A stretch of DNA of 64,000 nt from Antedon mediterranea (lineage: Eukaryota > Echinodermata > Crinoidea > Comatulida > Antedonidae): NCBI RefSeq assembly GCF_964355755.1, contig NC_092670.1:26525795-26589794 (forward strand). Reading direction: 5' to 3'. Position numbers and translations under genes: made by a program. Positions 44,256 to 56,092 of this stretch are shown here, in pieces. Below the pieces are notes generated by a model. That model saw only the letters and a program-made list of their open reading frames with translations, did not search any database and was not told the origin of the DNA. Every line of letters starts with the position of its first letter. Positions within the stretch are counted from its first letter, which is position 1.

Positions 44256-45545
44256 GGTGACCAGATTGCATTAGCTAAAGTAATCCGGGATTCGAAATTT
44301 CGAATTAATAATTCGAAATTTCGAATTAATAATTTGAAATAACGAAATAAATAATTCGAAATTTCGAATTAATAATTCGAAATTTCGAATTATTAATTCG
44401 AAATTTCAAATTACTTAAATAAATTCGAAATAACGAATTAATAATTCGAAAAAACGAATTAATAATTCGTTATTTCGAATTTGTGAAAGCAATATTATTT
44501 TTTTGTTGGCCCTAATAGGCTTTCGTAATACTTTCAACTTTTTCTTATAATATTTAAAAAAATGTAATTGCACATTTTACGGTAAAATATCGACGTGCAC
44601 AGCGTACAGAAGTACTTGCGCCAAAGAATATTGCGCGCGCGTGCGCTAATACATTATAACGTTCTATTGATTGATTTTGGAACAAATCATCCCATAACTA
44701 CGTCCTATTAATAAAAATTATGTAATATTTTCAATTCATAATGCATGCTTTGATGACTAAATAAAATAATAATGTGTTGAGGATATATTTGTTAATATAC
44801 TGAAAAGGGTATGAACAATATTAAAATAATAAAGGCAAATTATTACAAATGAAATGATGAACGAGTCTCTGAATGTTAATAACGTTGGCGGCGCAGTTTG
44901 TGTAAAAAACACACAGAAAGCCATATACTGCATAAAAATAGGGGTGAATTTTTTTGTTTTTTGTATTGGTTCATTCTTTGATGTATCCTAACTTCCATGT
45001 AGGCCCTAGCATTTATTTGTTTGTTATTACAACAAATATATATATATTTTAACAAATCAATACCATTAATAAAATTATTTACTAAAATAAAAACGGAATC
45101 TAAGCGTTATTTCATTGACAACAAAATCTAAAAATAATGCATGAACTAATAGGAAAACGCTATACAAAAGAGACGCGCGCGCCCTCAGCGTGCGAATTCT
45201 TTGACACAAAAATGGCTTCTAATTTTCAATGTCGTAACTCTTTATATATATGGCTCTGGGGAGCCAGAGCAATTATATAAAGAGTTACGACATTGGATTT
45301 AAGTCACGTGATATGCAGATCAATTTGTGTCAAACTTGTCTCCGTTAATGCATGTAAAGTATAGGAGCAAGAAATTACTTTAAACTTTTTCTTATATTAA
45401 AAAAAATGTAATTGCACATTTTACGGTGGAATATCGACGTGCACAGCGTACAGAACCACTTGCGCCAAAGAATATTGCGCGCGCGTACGCTAGTACATTA
45501 TAACGTTCGATTGATTGATTTTGGAACAAAACATCCCATAACTAG

Positions 45546-48205
45546 GTAATTGTTCCTTCTAACCTAAAAATTCCCGACTCTACACAAGTTACCTCAGACA
45601 AACAGGTTATGGCTAACTTGATTAAAATTTATTGGAGTAACTTGGGTAATCAAACTGGTGTCAATACTTATAATGATATAGTTATCAATAGTCATGTTTC
45701 TGATGTTAGGGAAAATTATATAAATTATGTTAACGATGATCCACAAAAAGTACTGGATGATATAAGAATTTCATTTGAAGATGTTAAAAGTTCAATACTT
45801 CGTTCTAAAAACAATAAAGCACCTGGTGTTGATGGCATCACTAACGAATTGTTAAAGAACGGAGGTGACTGCCTTATTAGGTCACTTACATATCTTTTTA
45901 ACTATTTTGTTAAATCAGAGAAAATTCCCACCGAGTGGAATAAAGGGATCATTATACCTATCCATAAAAAAGGTAGCAAGAACGATTTAAATAACTATAG
46001 AGGTATCACATTATCATCATGTGTTGCTAAAATTTTCAATCGTATTATTTGTGATCGTATCTCAGAATTTCTTGAGAGTAATAGTATTCTTACGGAAATC
46101 CAGGGAGGCTTTAGGAAAAATCATAGATGTGAGGACCACATATTTACACTTAAAAGCATATTGGCTACGCGAAATGCGGAAAATAAGTTAACATACTTAG
46201 CCTTCCTGGACTTCGGTAAGGCTTTTGACACGGTTTGGCGTAATGGCCTTTTGTCAATAGCATGGAATACTGGTATCCGTGGTAAAGTCTGGAAAATTAT
46301 TGATCAAATGTAATGTTAAGTTTGGTGATATTGTAACTGATTATTTTGATGTCGATGAAGGGGTTAAGCAAGGCTGCGTATTATCACCGACCTTATTCTG
46401 TATTTTTATAAATGAACTCTCCAAAATGTTATATAATGAAAATGTCGGATGTCATACTTTAGGCACAAAAATTAGCTGTCTTTTTTGGGCTGACGACGTT
46501 GTCTTGATTGCTAAAGATGAAAATGATCTGGAGAAAATGTTATCTATCGCTGGAATTTTCTCAAAAAAATGGAAACTTAACTTTAATTATGACAAATCAA
46601 ATGTTGTGGTTGTTGGTAAACGTACTAATAAAACTAAACAATGGCCTCTTGTAAACCACTTCATCAAAGAAGTAGATTGTTACAAATACTTGGGAGTGAA
46701 TATTTCAAGAAACTTCTCCGAAAGTATACATGTTAATGATGTAGTTAGAAAAGGAAATAGATTAATTGGATATTATATCAAGTCCATTATTAATGAGCAA
46801 GAAGATTTTAATAGGATTTATTTTGGTAATATCTTGTGGAAAACTATAGCACTACCTTCAATTAACTATGCATGTGCAATATCAGCTTATAGTGCCAGTG
46901 ATTACAAAAAAATCGAAAACATTCAGCTACAAATGGCTAAAACACTACTAAAAGCACCGAGGAACACGCCATCATTGGTTCTGTTGGGTGACTTAGGATG
47001 GGATAGCATTGAAAATACCCATAATGAAATAAAAATTAAATATTTTGACAGGCTTATCAACTTAGAAGCCCATCGTTGGCCAAAGCTGCTGTTGCATGCA
47101 TTATTTACCTTGCATGACAATAATGTTAATATAAAATGGCGATGGTTAAACTCAATTAAAAGTATTCTGAATAATACTGGATTTAATCATGTATTTTCAA
47201 ATAACATACCTATAGATTCAGCATGGTTTAAATCTTTTAAGTGTGTTAATCGTCAAATGTATGAATTGGATTGGTTTAATAAAAGCTGTACCAAACCATC
47301 ATTATCACTTTATGTTAAATTAAAAAAAATGCCTGAGTTAGAAAATTATCTTACTGTTAAAACTGATTTTCATGGTGCTCAATTGAAATTTAAGGCAAGG
47401 TCAAATACTCTTCAACTTGAAAGTAGATTAAGTAAATGGGATATGAATAATACTGGTAATTGTATGTTATGTAAGGATGAACCTGAAGATTTATATCATT
47501 TTATGTTAAATTGTATAGTACTACAAGAAGTGCGAATTTCAGAATTTGAATGCTTGGAACAAAACCTTAATGATTCTGGTCTTTCAGATCTATGGAATTC
47601 ACTCCAGTTAAATAATTCAGAGGTTATCTTAATGATTATACTTGGTGGTGATTGTTCTGTTCTCATTCCAACAATGTCGATTAATATGGTAAACAAAGCC
47701 CATGACATTCTTGATAAATTCTGCAAATCATATCTTAAGAAAGCATGGGCCTTTAAACAACGTCTAACATTATCGAATGATTTTTTTAAATTTTTTATTG
47801 TATGTAAGTTGGTTTAGTTATCTTAATTCTGTTTACAGTCATCAAATAATTCACCACAGCTGAAATAATTTAATCTATGCTTTCCTGTTCATTGATGTCC
47901 CTAATTTGGGTTCCTATTGTTCCTTATTATTTTTGCTGGTAGACACTGTGTATCAAGAATGTGTATATCTTAACATAGATTCTAAGTACTGTATATTCCT
48001 TTGTTCATATACTAATTGATATGCTAATTTAGTGTCCAAGCTTATGTAGGTTGCATTTAATTGGTTTTAGTATTACAGTTTATTTTTAATTTGGTTTTAT
48101 CGAACTTCCGTTTTATCTGAGTATTATCTGTTTTAATCTAGTCTATCTTTATTTTTATACTCATATTTTTTATATTGTATGTTTAATTGTTTTAAGGATA
48201 ATAAA
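45546..48205 (+). pseudogene. LINE copy 1: RT domain and 3' end, 5'-truncated
   Basis: It starts abruptly inside ORF2, at the position matching 62104 in copy 2. RT motifs: NNKAPGVDGI, GIIIPIHKKGSKNDLNNYRG, LAFLDFGKAFDT (motif A), VKQGCVLSPTLF and LFWADDVVLIAK (active site WADD). Near 46303 a 17-bp deletion relative to copy 2 shifts the frame, so the protein splits at 46313; the second frame runs to 47817. A CX2C...HX4C-type finger (CMLCKDEPEDLYHFMLNC) lies near the C-terminus. The 3' untranslated region extends to about 48205, with TAATAATAA-like tail words. It is an APE-type non-LTR element of the I/Jockey group, clade not assigned. Confidence 0.9.
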
Positions 48206-48214
48206 TAATAATAA

Positions 48215-50365
48215 ATGAAAACTTCTATAGCGCCGGTATCCTCCACCCATGTGGCGCTCATGGCGCTTTGTGCATTAACAACGTGCGAGAACATCAGCGA
48301 ATAGCGACGTCTTTAGGTTGGTCTTGAAACTGTTTAGACTAGTTGAGCATTTAACTGTTGCTGGTAAGCTGTTCCATACACTTGCGGCCGCAACGTAAAA
48401 AGATCTCTGACCCCACTGATTTTTCGCTCTACGCTCTTGAAGAAGGTTTTGTGACAATGATCGTAGGCCTCTGCGGGATGATTCGTAACGATCCACAAGG
48501 TCAGATAAATAAGCAGGAGCACTGTCATTTAGGATCTTGAATACAAACAACGCAAGTTTGTACTTAATACGTTGTTGAACAGGCAACCAATGCAAATCCA
48601 TCAGGACAGGAGTTATGTGAGCGTTTGATTTTGTATAAGTTACAATTATAGCTGCCATATTTTGCAAGCGCTGCAAACGTTGTATTTGAGATTTTGGTAT
48701 GCCAAACAACAAGGCATTACCAATGTCAATTTTAGAAGTGACAAATGAGTGTACAATCAATTCAGCTGTTTTCTTGTTAAGATTACCGCGAATACGACCA
48801 AGGTTCCTAATCGATATGCATGCTGCTTTGGATACAGTTGTTATTTGTGCTTCCATAGTGAGATTACTATCCAGCATGATTCCCAGATTCCGGACCACCG
48901 ATGAGGGAGCGATGTTAGAGTTTCCGATTCTGATATGTGTGATGTTGATTTTGGAGATGTTACATTTAGACCCGACGATAATAAACTCTGTCTTTCCATC
49001 ATTCAACTTTAGGTAATTTGTTGTCATCCAATTGCGAACATCTTCTATACAGGCTTCCATCTTACTGATTGCTGCAGCAACATCCCTTTGCACTGGATTT
49101 ACTGACACATAAATCTGTGTATCATCTGCATAGAAATGGAAATGTAGACTGTGTTTGCGAATAATGTCACCAAGGGGAAGCGTATAAATGGAAAACTGGC
49201 CAGGCCCAATTACTGACCCCTGTGGTACACCATATTCCAGGCAAGCTTCATATGAGAATGCATCATTGATACAGACTAGCTGACGTCTTCCTGTAAGATA
49301 TGACTGGAACCAGTTAAGAGCAACACCATTTATGCCAATGCGATTTCTCAGACGGGTTATCAGTCTTTGGTGATCAACTGTATCAAACGCTGCTGACAAA
49401 TCCAACAACACCAATAGCGTTATTTTCCCATCATTCATTCCTTATAACAAATCATTCTGTACCTTTAAAAGGGAACTCTCCGTGCTATGACATGCACGAT
49501 ATGCCGACTGGTAATTCTCATTTAAATTATGCTTTTGAAGATATGGAGTAATGCGTGATGTCACTACACGCTCCAGAGTCTTTCCAAGAAAAGAAAGATT
49601 CGACACCGGGCGGTAATTTTTCAGCGTGTTATGATCCAAGTTTTGCTTTTTTATTAAAGGACGAACGTGAGCAATTTTCAGTTCATCTGGCACTATGCCG
49701 GTATTAAGAGAATGGTTAATGATTTCCGTTATTATTGGAACGAATGCGTCTATACACTTCTTCAGTATAGAAGTAGGAACTGGATCTAACCTGCATGATT
49801 TTGTTGGTGATTTCATCAGAATGTTGCGGATCTCATCTTGAGATGCTGGTATAAATGTTGTGAGATGCTGATGAACAGCTGTCACAGGCTCATTAAATGA
49901 CATGTCATCAATCTTGAAGTCGTCTCTGATGATCTTGATCTTGTCTGTGAAAAACTGACAGAACCTGTTCGCAAGATCTAAGTCAGAAAGACTATCTGGG
50001 AGAGGTGATACCTGGCGATGATGAAGGAATTGGTTAACAATTTTGAAAAGTCCTTTCTGATCTGCTGCATGTTCTTCACACAAGCCAATGTAGTAGTTGG
50101 CCTTTGCCTTTCTTACCATGGAATTTACATTCCTCTTCTGTGCAATGTAAGCTTGACGATCTATTTCCAGATGAGAGATTCTCCATTTCTTTTCAAGCTT
50201 ACGCTTTGTTCTTTTCTCAGCATAGATGTCACTGTTATACCAACTAGTGTTTGGTCGGACCTTTACTGTTCTCTTTTTCGGTGGTGAGTGTTTGTCAAGA
50301 AGTTCACTCAAAGTGGTGGATGCACCATTATTATGTGTGCCGCTGTTCAAAAAGCGTTTTCCAAA
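48215..50365 (-). pseudogene. CR1/L2-type LINE ORF2, one nonsense codon
   Basis: From about 50350 down to 48275 a single frame of about 691 codons is broken only by one TAA at 49444-49442. Upstream of the stop: CRLDPVPTSILKKC, HVRPLIKKQNLD and NYRPVSNLSFLGKTLERVV (RT fingers). Downstream: LLDLSAAFDTVDH (motif A), YGVPQGSVIGP, FHFYADDTQIYVS (active site YADD), LGIMLDSNLTM, LHWLPVQQRIKYKL and SVWNSLPATVK. The endonuclease is missing (5' truncation at about 50365). The 3' end at about 48215 abuts the 3' end of LINE copy 1, tail to tail, with a shared AATAATAATAAATG tail. Confidence 0.9.
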
Positions 50366-50637
50366 TAAATTATTTTATTTTTTATTTTACACGTCCCATT
50401 AATAACAATTATTTAATATTTTCAATGCATAATGCATGCTTTGATGACTAAATAAAGTGTCGTGGATATATTTGTTAATATATTGAATAGGTATGAACAA
50501 TATTAAAATAATAAAGGCAAATTATTACAAATGAAATGATGAACAAGTCTCTGAAAGTTTGTGTCAAAAACACACAGAAAGCCATTATACTGTATAAAAA
50601 GAGGGGTGAATTTGTGTGTTTTTTGTATTGGTTCATG

Positions 50638-50660
50638 CATGGAGGTATAATACCTCCATG
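50638..50660. mobile_element. Micro-palindromic insertion, 23 bp, 7-bp TSD
   Basis: CATGGAGGTA and TACCTCCATG are the halves around TAA. The direct repeat GTTCATG lies at 50631-50637 and 50661-50667. The paralogous site in tandem copy 1 (about 44968-44976, GGTTCATTC) has no insertion. Confidence 0.9.
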
Positions 50661-50954
50661 GTTCATGCTTTGATGTATCCTGACTTGCATGTAGGCCCTA
50701 GCATTTATTCTTTTGTTATTATAGACACAATATATATATGTTACCAAATTAATACCATTAATAACTTTATTTACTAAAATAAAAACGGAATCTAAGCGTT
50801 ATTTCATTGACAACAAAATCTAAAAATAATGCATGAACTATAGGAAAACGCTATACAAAAGAGACGCGCGCGCCCTCAGCGTGCGAATTCTTTGACACAA
50901 AAATGGCTTCTAATTTTCAATGTCGTAACGCTTTATATATGGCTCTGGGGGGAG

Positions 50955-51214
50955 CAGAGCCATATATATAAAGAGTTACGATAGTGGGGTGCCTTAGGGT
51001 CAAAAACGTTACACGGATGACAAAGTTTTCAAATTTTGCACATATGTTCACTTGGACATTTAAAAAATCACTGTAGCCAAGAAAAAAAATTTATTCACAA
51101 TATACATGTTAGTATTTGGTCTAACAAACTATTTCTCCCAAAAGTGACTGGAAATCATAATATTGACCTTTGACCCGATAACCTCAAATTTCGTTACCGT
51201 GGTGCCAGCGGGAA
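50955..51214 (+). repeat. Third hAT-like left end and a DR1-bearing segment
   Basis: CAGAGCCATATATATAAAGA restarts at 50954-50955, again preceded by GGGGGAGC, but similarity to copies 1 and 2 ends after about 35 bp. The following sequence contains TGACCTTTGACCC at 51164-51176 and the module phrase TTTCTCCCAAAAGTGACTGG, so it belongs to the DR1-module family. No right end is found. Confidence 0.55.
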
Positions 51215-51422
51215 GGGGCGGGGCGGGGGCTACAGGGGCGTATTCCCCCCCCCCCCTCGTCGGGGAACACGGGTAGGCGTACTTTCTGTCGGGGAATATA
51301 ATATACAGTAAAAATCGTTCGCGTTCACTTCGTAGCTTCAGCGCCTAGAAAACCGAGACGTTCCATGACGTCAAGTACGTCAGAGGGCTATTGCACTTTA
51401 TATGCATTCATTATTGCCAAAC

Positions 51423-51450
51423 CAGGGAGTTGCTAATTAACACCTCCCTG
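51423..51450. mobile_element. Micro-palindromic insertion, 28 bp
   Basis: CAGGGAG...CTCCCTG with inner GTTGCTAAT/ATTAACAC halves that pair imperfectly. The flanks GCCAAAC and ATCAAAC agree in 5 of 7 bases. The mirrored arm copies near 57470, 60720 and 61040 lack the palindrome, so it is an insertion in this arm. Confidence 0.7.
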
Positions 51451-52344
51451 ATCAAACTACTAAAACAATAGCTAGGTACGCACTTGTCTGGCGGTGTCCC
51501 TCTTTGTACGAATCGTTCAACGTTGTGGGTGTCCAGACGCGTGATATCATGTTCCATCTAGGACCAAAATGTGTACTGTAGTTACCTTCCAGGCGAAGTT
51601 TACCGACGGTTACGTGTACTGTGTGAGTGTGTGTCGACGTACGCACAGCAAAAACGAATAATGTTCGTATGTTGACCAATTTTTTAATTTACAAATAACC
51701 CTCTGTACCGTGGGGCACCTAAAATAAATATTTCAAACATTACTAAACAAAAAATAAACATGCCATTTTCGCTTAGCCAACATCTTATTATAGTTAAGTT
51801 GTTAAATTTTCAATGTCCTGTATGTCATGAACTTTTCACCACTCAGAAGTCCAGATGGTACGCACGCATAGCCTACAGTTAGGAGGTATAAACTGATTTC
51901 CCCAACTGAAAATGGTCTACGCTCGCGGACGCACCCCTGCTCCACCCAAATAAAGGCAAAACGGACCACTTTTTTAAGCCTCTAGGCCTGATGTTTCCAA
52001 AGTAAAAGATGCAATTTTTGAAGACCTGCAGCTCTAGTTTTAAAAATTTTCTTAGCTCAGCCTCAACCATAAAACAAGTGCATTTTCCGGGACCGAACAG
52101 CTATATTTTTCAAAAATTTCTTAGCTCATCACAACCATTATAGGGACTAACTATTTTGTTTCATGTTTTGAAGTATAATAAGTCCAACTTCCAACTTATT
52201 TTATTATGTGTATTGCCGACAATACATGATGTCATGTAACTCTCAAATTAAATAATACCTATATTGTTATATATCCGAAACATAACACCTGTTTTATACT
52301 ATCACAACACCTATTGTGTTGCAAGAACAGAAATTATTATGAGC

Positions 52345-52425
52345 CCAGAGCCATAAAGAGTTAAAACTTTGAAGATTAGAAGCTATTTTTGTGTCAAAAA
52401 CTTCGCACGCCTGTTTTCCTGTCGA
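52345..52425 (-). repeat. Reversed end of the hAT-like family
   Basis: CAGAGCCATAAAGAGTT followed by GAAGATTAGAAGC and TTTTTGTGTCAAA matches the reverse complement of the right end of tandem copies 1 and 2 (45190-45258). It is a decayed end in opposite orientation, next to the 52440 foldback arm. Confidence 0.6.
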
Positions 52426-53629
52426 CGTTAATAGTGGAGTCTGTTAGGGATATTTTGGTTCACTTTTTTCCAAAAGCATCAAATTTGGTATACAGGTTGC
52501 CCACCCTATACAAATTAAATTTTTGATGGGCGCCAAGCAAAATGACCCCTTGGGTCACCTAATTTGCATAATTTTAAATGGCGGACACTTTCGCTTAAAC
52601 AGTCTATATCTCTGAAACTACTGGTCATAGAGAGTTGATTTTTAGCTCAAAATGTTCAGAACATAAACATTCCTATTTACTCTAATGAAGTATTTTTGAA
52701 AGAAAATGACCGGAAGTACCAGTTTTAACCTTTGACCCATATTTTAAGGCATTGCCATATCTCAGTAAATAGTTGTCACAGACAGTTTATTTAAGTGTCA
52801 AATTGTTCAGAATATATATGTTACTATTTAGTTTAATGAAACATTTTATCCAAAAATGACCGGAAGTACTCAGTTTTGCCTTTGACCGTTACGGTGTAAT
52901 TACCAACCTTGTTACGGTTAATATATTTTGATATCCATAAAACTACTTGTCATAGAGAGTTAATGTTGGTGTCAAAATGTTCAGAACATAAACATTTCTA
53001 TTTACTATAATAAAGTTTTTTCTAAAATAATGACCAGAAATACCATATTTGACCTTTGACCTGTTTTTTCAGGCAAATTGCCATATCACATTATTGGATT
53101 GGCGTGGAAAGTTCATTTTGGTGTCAGATTGTTCAGAATATATGTTACTATTATGTTTAATAGAAGATTTTTCCAAAAAATGTCAGGAAGTACAGTTGAC
53201 CTGTTTCATACATAAAATTATAAATTTGTTCAAGTTAACTGTATATTTATATTATTTTGCAATCCACTTTTGAGCACTTGTCGAAGATGGCTACTTTGCA
53301 TGTGCAATTGAACGAAGTATACTGAATGAAGTTGAATATAGTCCTATTTGTAGTGAGTCTAGAGTAACGCAAATGAGAGAAAATTGTATAGACAAAAAAT
53401 ACCCAATCTCATTCTCATCTAATCGAGTACTTAAATGAAGTCTTCTACACATTTAGCAATAATGTTTACTGATGAAATCTATTCAAGTTTTGTTTTGGAA
53501 AGTTAGTGTTTCCATCACTTGTGTTTGTTTGGTTGTTACATTCAGGGTAATTGTCCTATATTGCATTTCTTCGCTGAGTATCTTTCTTTAATTAAGTATA
53601 GTTAAGTTTGTTCATGACCAAATTAACGG

Positions 53630-53864
53630 CAAAACACCACATCAAACAATGGAATACTTTTATTTAATTACACATAATGCTAGTACCAGATTTAGTAATA
53701 GATATAATTTTGCAATTCCGAAAGCTCGCACAGATGCTGGTAAATTTAGAATTTCTTTTAATGGAGCTCAACTTTGGAATAATTTACCCTTAGTTATAAA
53801 ATGTACCTCTTCTAGATTTAAATTCATAAATGAAGTTAAATGTTTACTTTTACAAAAATATTAA
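53630..53864 (+). pseudogene. LINE ORF2 C-terminal fragment
   Basis: The frame reads ITHNASTRFSNRYNFAIP, GKFRISFNGAQLWNNLP and FKFINEVKCLLLQKY, then stops. This is the tail region found after RT in CR1/Jockey-like ORF2. The downstream 54000-54100 sequence, with GTGAATAAAGTTGAT, may be its 3' UTR with a polyadenylation signal (AATAAA near 54077). Lies in the spacer of the foldback element. Confidence 0.75.
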
Positions 53865-54278
53865 TGTTAGCCCTTGTTTACGTTATTTCTTTCATATAGT
53901 TGCTGTTTCTTTCTTATTGAATTATTGTTGATAGATGAAAATGTATGCATTATGACTAATTTATTTTTTGTGACAGGAGTCAAACCTTGATTAGTGAAAG
54001 CTATTTTTTGGCTCCTTTTCACACACACATCTTTCACACATTTTATTGTATTGTACTATTTATGTATGATGATGTGAATAAAGTTGATATAAGTATAAGT
54101 TTAAAGGGCCTTCAAACTGGGGTATAACCTAATAATTAAAAGTATGGACATTTTCGAGATGCACAATATAAAAACTAGACTACTGTTGCCATATCACGAA
54201 CCACAACTGAAAAATATATTTTTTCCACCAGACCTAAAGTAATCCTTGGTCCGCCAAACTTGGCAGAATTCTCGAATT

Positions 54279-54846
54279 TTAATTTTTAAAAATGTGGCCA
54301 TCATCTGGACACGATTTGGGTATTACAGTTTTGTTACTTATGACATTACGCCTTAGTATCATCTTTTTCATTATTGCCTTTGTGTAACATAATGTATTGA
54401 TGAGCTGTTTTAACCTCAAGAACAGATTTACTTTTATTACTTTCATTTCTTTTATGTACATTTTCAAAGTATTGAATGATGTGTCCTTTCTCATATCGAG
54501 TATTTGGAAAATAATGGCTTATTCAAACTTCTTTAGCAATCCTTGAACAGTCTGGTTGGTTCAGTCACCATAAGCACATGTATGGTAATTGTAATATTTT
54601 CAGTGTTCTCGTAAAGACAAAATGCCCCATCATGTTCTGAGCTTGAGTATGATATTGTTTCTTAGAAATGAGGCTAAACCTTTTTGTTGATTTTTGCACA
54701 ACATTTCCATTCATAAAATGTGCATTGTTCACATAGTCAAGGACATGCAATACAGAGTTCATTTTAAGTTTGAAAAAAGGGCAATATATGAAAAAGAGGA
54801 TACTAGAGCGTAACATGTCATTAGTAACAAAACTGTTCCTATTCAT
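54279..54846 (-). other. Two unrecognised minus-strand frames in the foldback spacer
   Basis: Frames at 54846-54565 (93 codons, with FKLKMNSVLHVLDYVNNAHF and KSTKRFSLISKKQYH) and 54494-54279 (71 codons) are separated by stops but have a protein-like composition on the same strand. They could be pieces of one gene carried by the element, as the HEEADTRL/CXC gene is in the related element at 27858-31785. I recognise no family. Confidence 0.3.
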
Positions 54847-56092
54847 CCAATCTCTTCTAGATGATTACTGTATATGGTCGATTTCTTTTTTTTTTTAATT
54901 TGAAAATCTTTGAGAACCACCAAGCTGGACGGTCCTTGGATGACTTAGGTCTGGAGGACAGAAATCTTCGGTGTCTTTTCCCCATTCAGTGGTTGTTCGT
55001 GTTATGGCAACAAAGAGAAATGTAGCAACATGAAATTGTTATGCAACAGCAAACACAAGTGACGGAAACACTAACTTTCCAAAACAAAACTTTTACTGGA
55101 TTTCATCAGTAGGCCTACACATTATTGCTAAATATGTGGAAGACTTCATTTAAGTACTCGATTAGATGAGATTGGGTATTTTTTGTATATACAATTTTCT
55201 CATTTCTCATTTACATTACTCTAGACTCACTACAAATAGGACAATCTATTCAACTTTGTTCAGTATACTTTGTTCAATTGCACATGCAAAACAGCCATCT
55301 TCGACAAGTGCTCAAAAGTGGGTTGCAAAATAATATCATAAATATACAGTTAACTATACAATTAACTGAACAAATTTATAAATTTTATGTATTTAACAAG
55401 TCAATAACTATACTTCCTGACATTTTTTTGAAAAGTCTTCTATTAAGCAGAATAGAAACATATATATTCTGAACAATCTGACACCAAAATGAACTTTCCA
55501 CTCCAACCCAATAATGTGATATGGCAATTTGCCTGAAAAAGCAGGTCAAAGGTCAAATATGGTATTTCTGGTCATTATTTGAGAAAAAACTTTATTATAG
55601 TAAATAGAAATGTTTATGTTCTGAAAATTTTGACACCAAAATTAACTCTCTATGACAAGTAGTTTTATGGATATCAAAATATATTAACCGTAACAAGGTT
55701 GGTAATTACACCGTAACGGTCAAAGGCAAAACTGAGTACTTCCGGTCAATTTTGGATAAAATGTTTCATTAAATTAAATAGTAACATATATATTCTGAAC
55801 AATTTGACACTTAAATAAACTGTCTGTGACAACTATTTACTGAGATATGGTAATGCCTTAAAATATGGGTCAAAGGTTAAAACTGGTACTTCCGGTCATT
55901 TTGAAAAAAAAAACTTCATTAGAGTAAATAGGAATGTTTATGTTCTGAACATTTTGGGCTAAAAATCAACTCTCTATGACCAGTATTTTTAGAGATATAG
56001 ACTGTTTAAGCGAAAATGTCCGCCATTTTAAATTATGCAAATTAGGTGACCCAAGGGGTCATTTTGCTTGGTGCCCATCAAAAATTGAATTT

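Larger units (their letters stand above)
38952..44526. mobile_element. DNA transposon with integrase-core transposase and HECT exon
   Basis: The tips ACGAAAGCCTATTAGGGCC and GGCCCTAATAGGCTTTCGT are perfect inverted repeats. The target duplication AATACTTT lies at 38944-38951 and 44527-44534, and the tandem paralogue at about 45373-45380 holds a single ATTACTTT, i.e. the empty site. The arms are long (38952-40390 and 43405-44526) and each contains AATTCG arrays and exon 1 of a transposase. The unique middle holds a gypsy pol relic, a HECT C-terminal exon (+), a TTAA MITE and transposase exon 2 (-). The transposase and HECT genes converge. The family may be one of the eukaryotic rve-like DNA transposon groups (IS3EU- or Ginger-like), but I cannot assign it. 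Confidence 0.85.
38834..45258 (+). mobile_element. hAT-like element, tandem copy 1, holding a 5.6 kb insertion
   Basis: The ends CAGAGCCATATATATAAAGA and CTTTATATATATGGCTCTG are inverted for about 35 bp (through GTTACGACATTG). The direct repeat GGGAGCCA lies at 38826-38833 and 45259-45266. Without the inserted transposon 38952-44526 and its extra target copy, the element is about 842 bp and non-coding. An 8-bp duplication and CAGAG tips fit hAT. Copy 2 begins directly in the right target copy. Confidence 0.85.
45265..50947 (+). mobile_element. hAT-like element, tandem copy 2, holding two LINEs
   Basis: It starts CAGAGCAATTATATAAAGAG and ends CTTTATATATGGCTCTG, with flanks TGGGGAGC (45257-45264) and GGGGGAGC (50948-50955 region), an 8-bp duplication with one mismatch. 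The outer parts (45265-45545 and about 50388-50947) match copy 1 closely. Between them lie two LINE copies. It carries no insertion where copy 1 has the 5.6 kb transposon, but has its own 23-bp micro-palindrome at 50638. Confidence 0.8.
52440..56085. mobile_element. Foldback element with DR1/ETS-like modules
   Basis: The arms 52500-53530 and 55040-56085 are inverted copies. From outside inward they contain GGGTCACCTAATTTGCAT and AATGGCGGAC, then four or five modules with TCTATGACCAGT, AAAATGTTCAGAACATAAAC, GACCGGAAGTAC (ETS-like) and TTTGACC words; perfect DR1 words lie at 53050-53062 and 55543-55555. The spacer (53530-55040) contains a LINE 3' fragment and unrecognised frames. The outer part matches the arms of 27858-31785, so both belong to one family. 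The target duplication is not clear. Confidence 0.75.
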
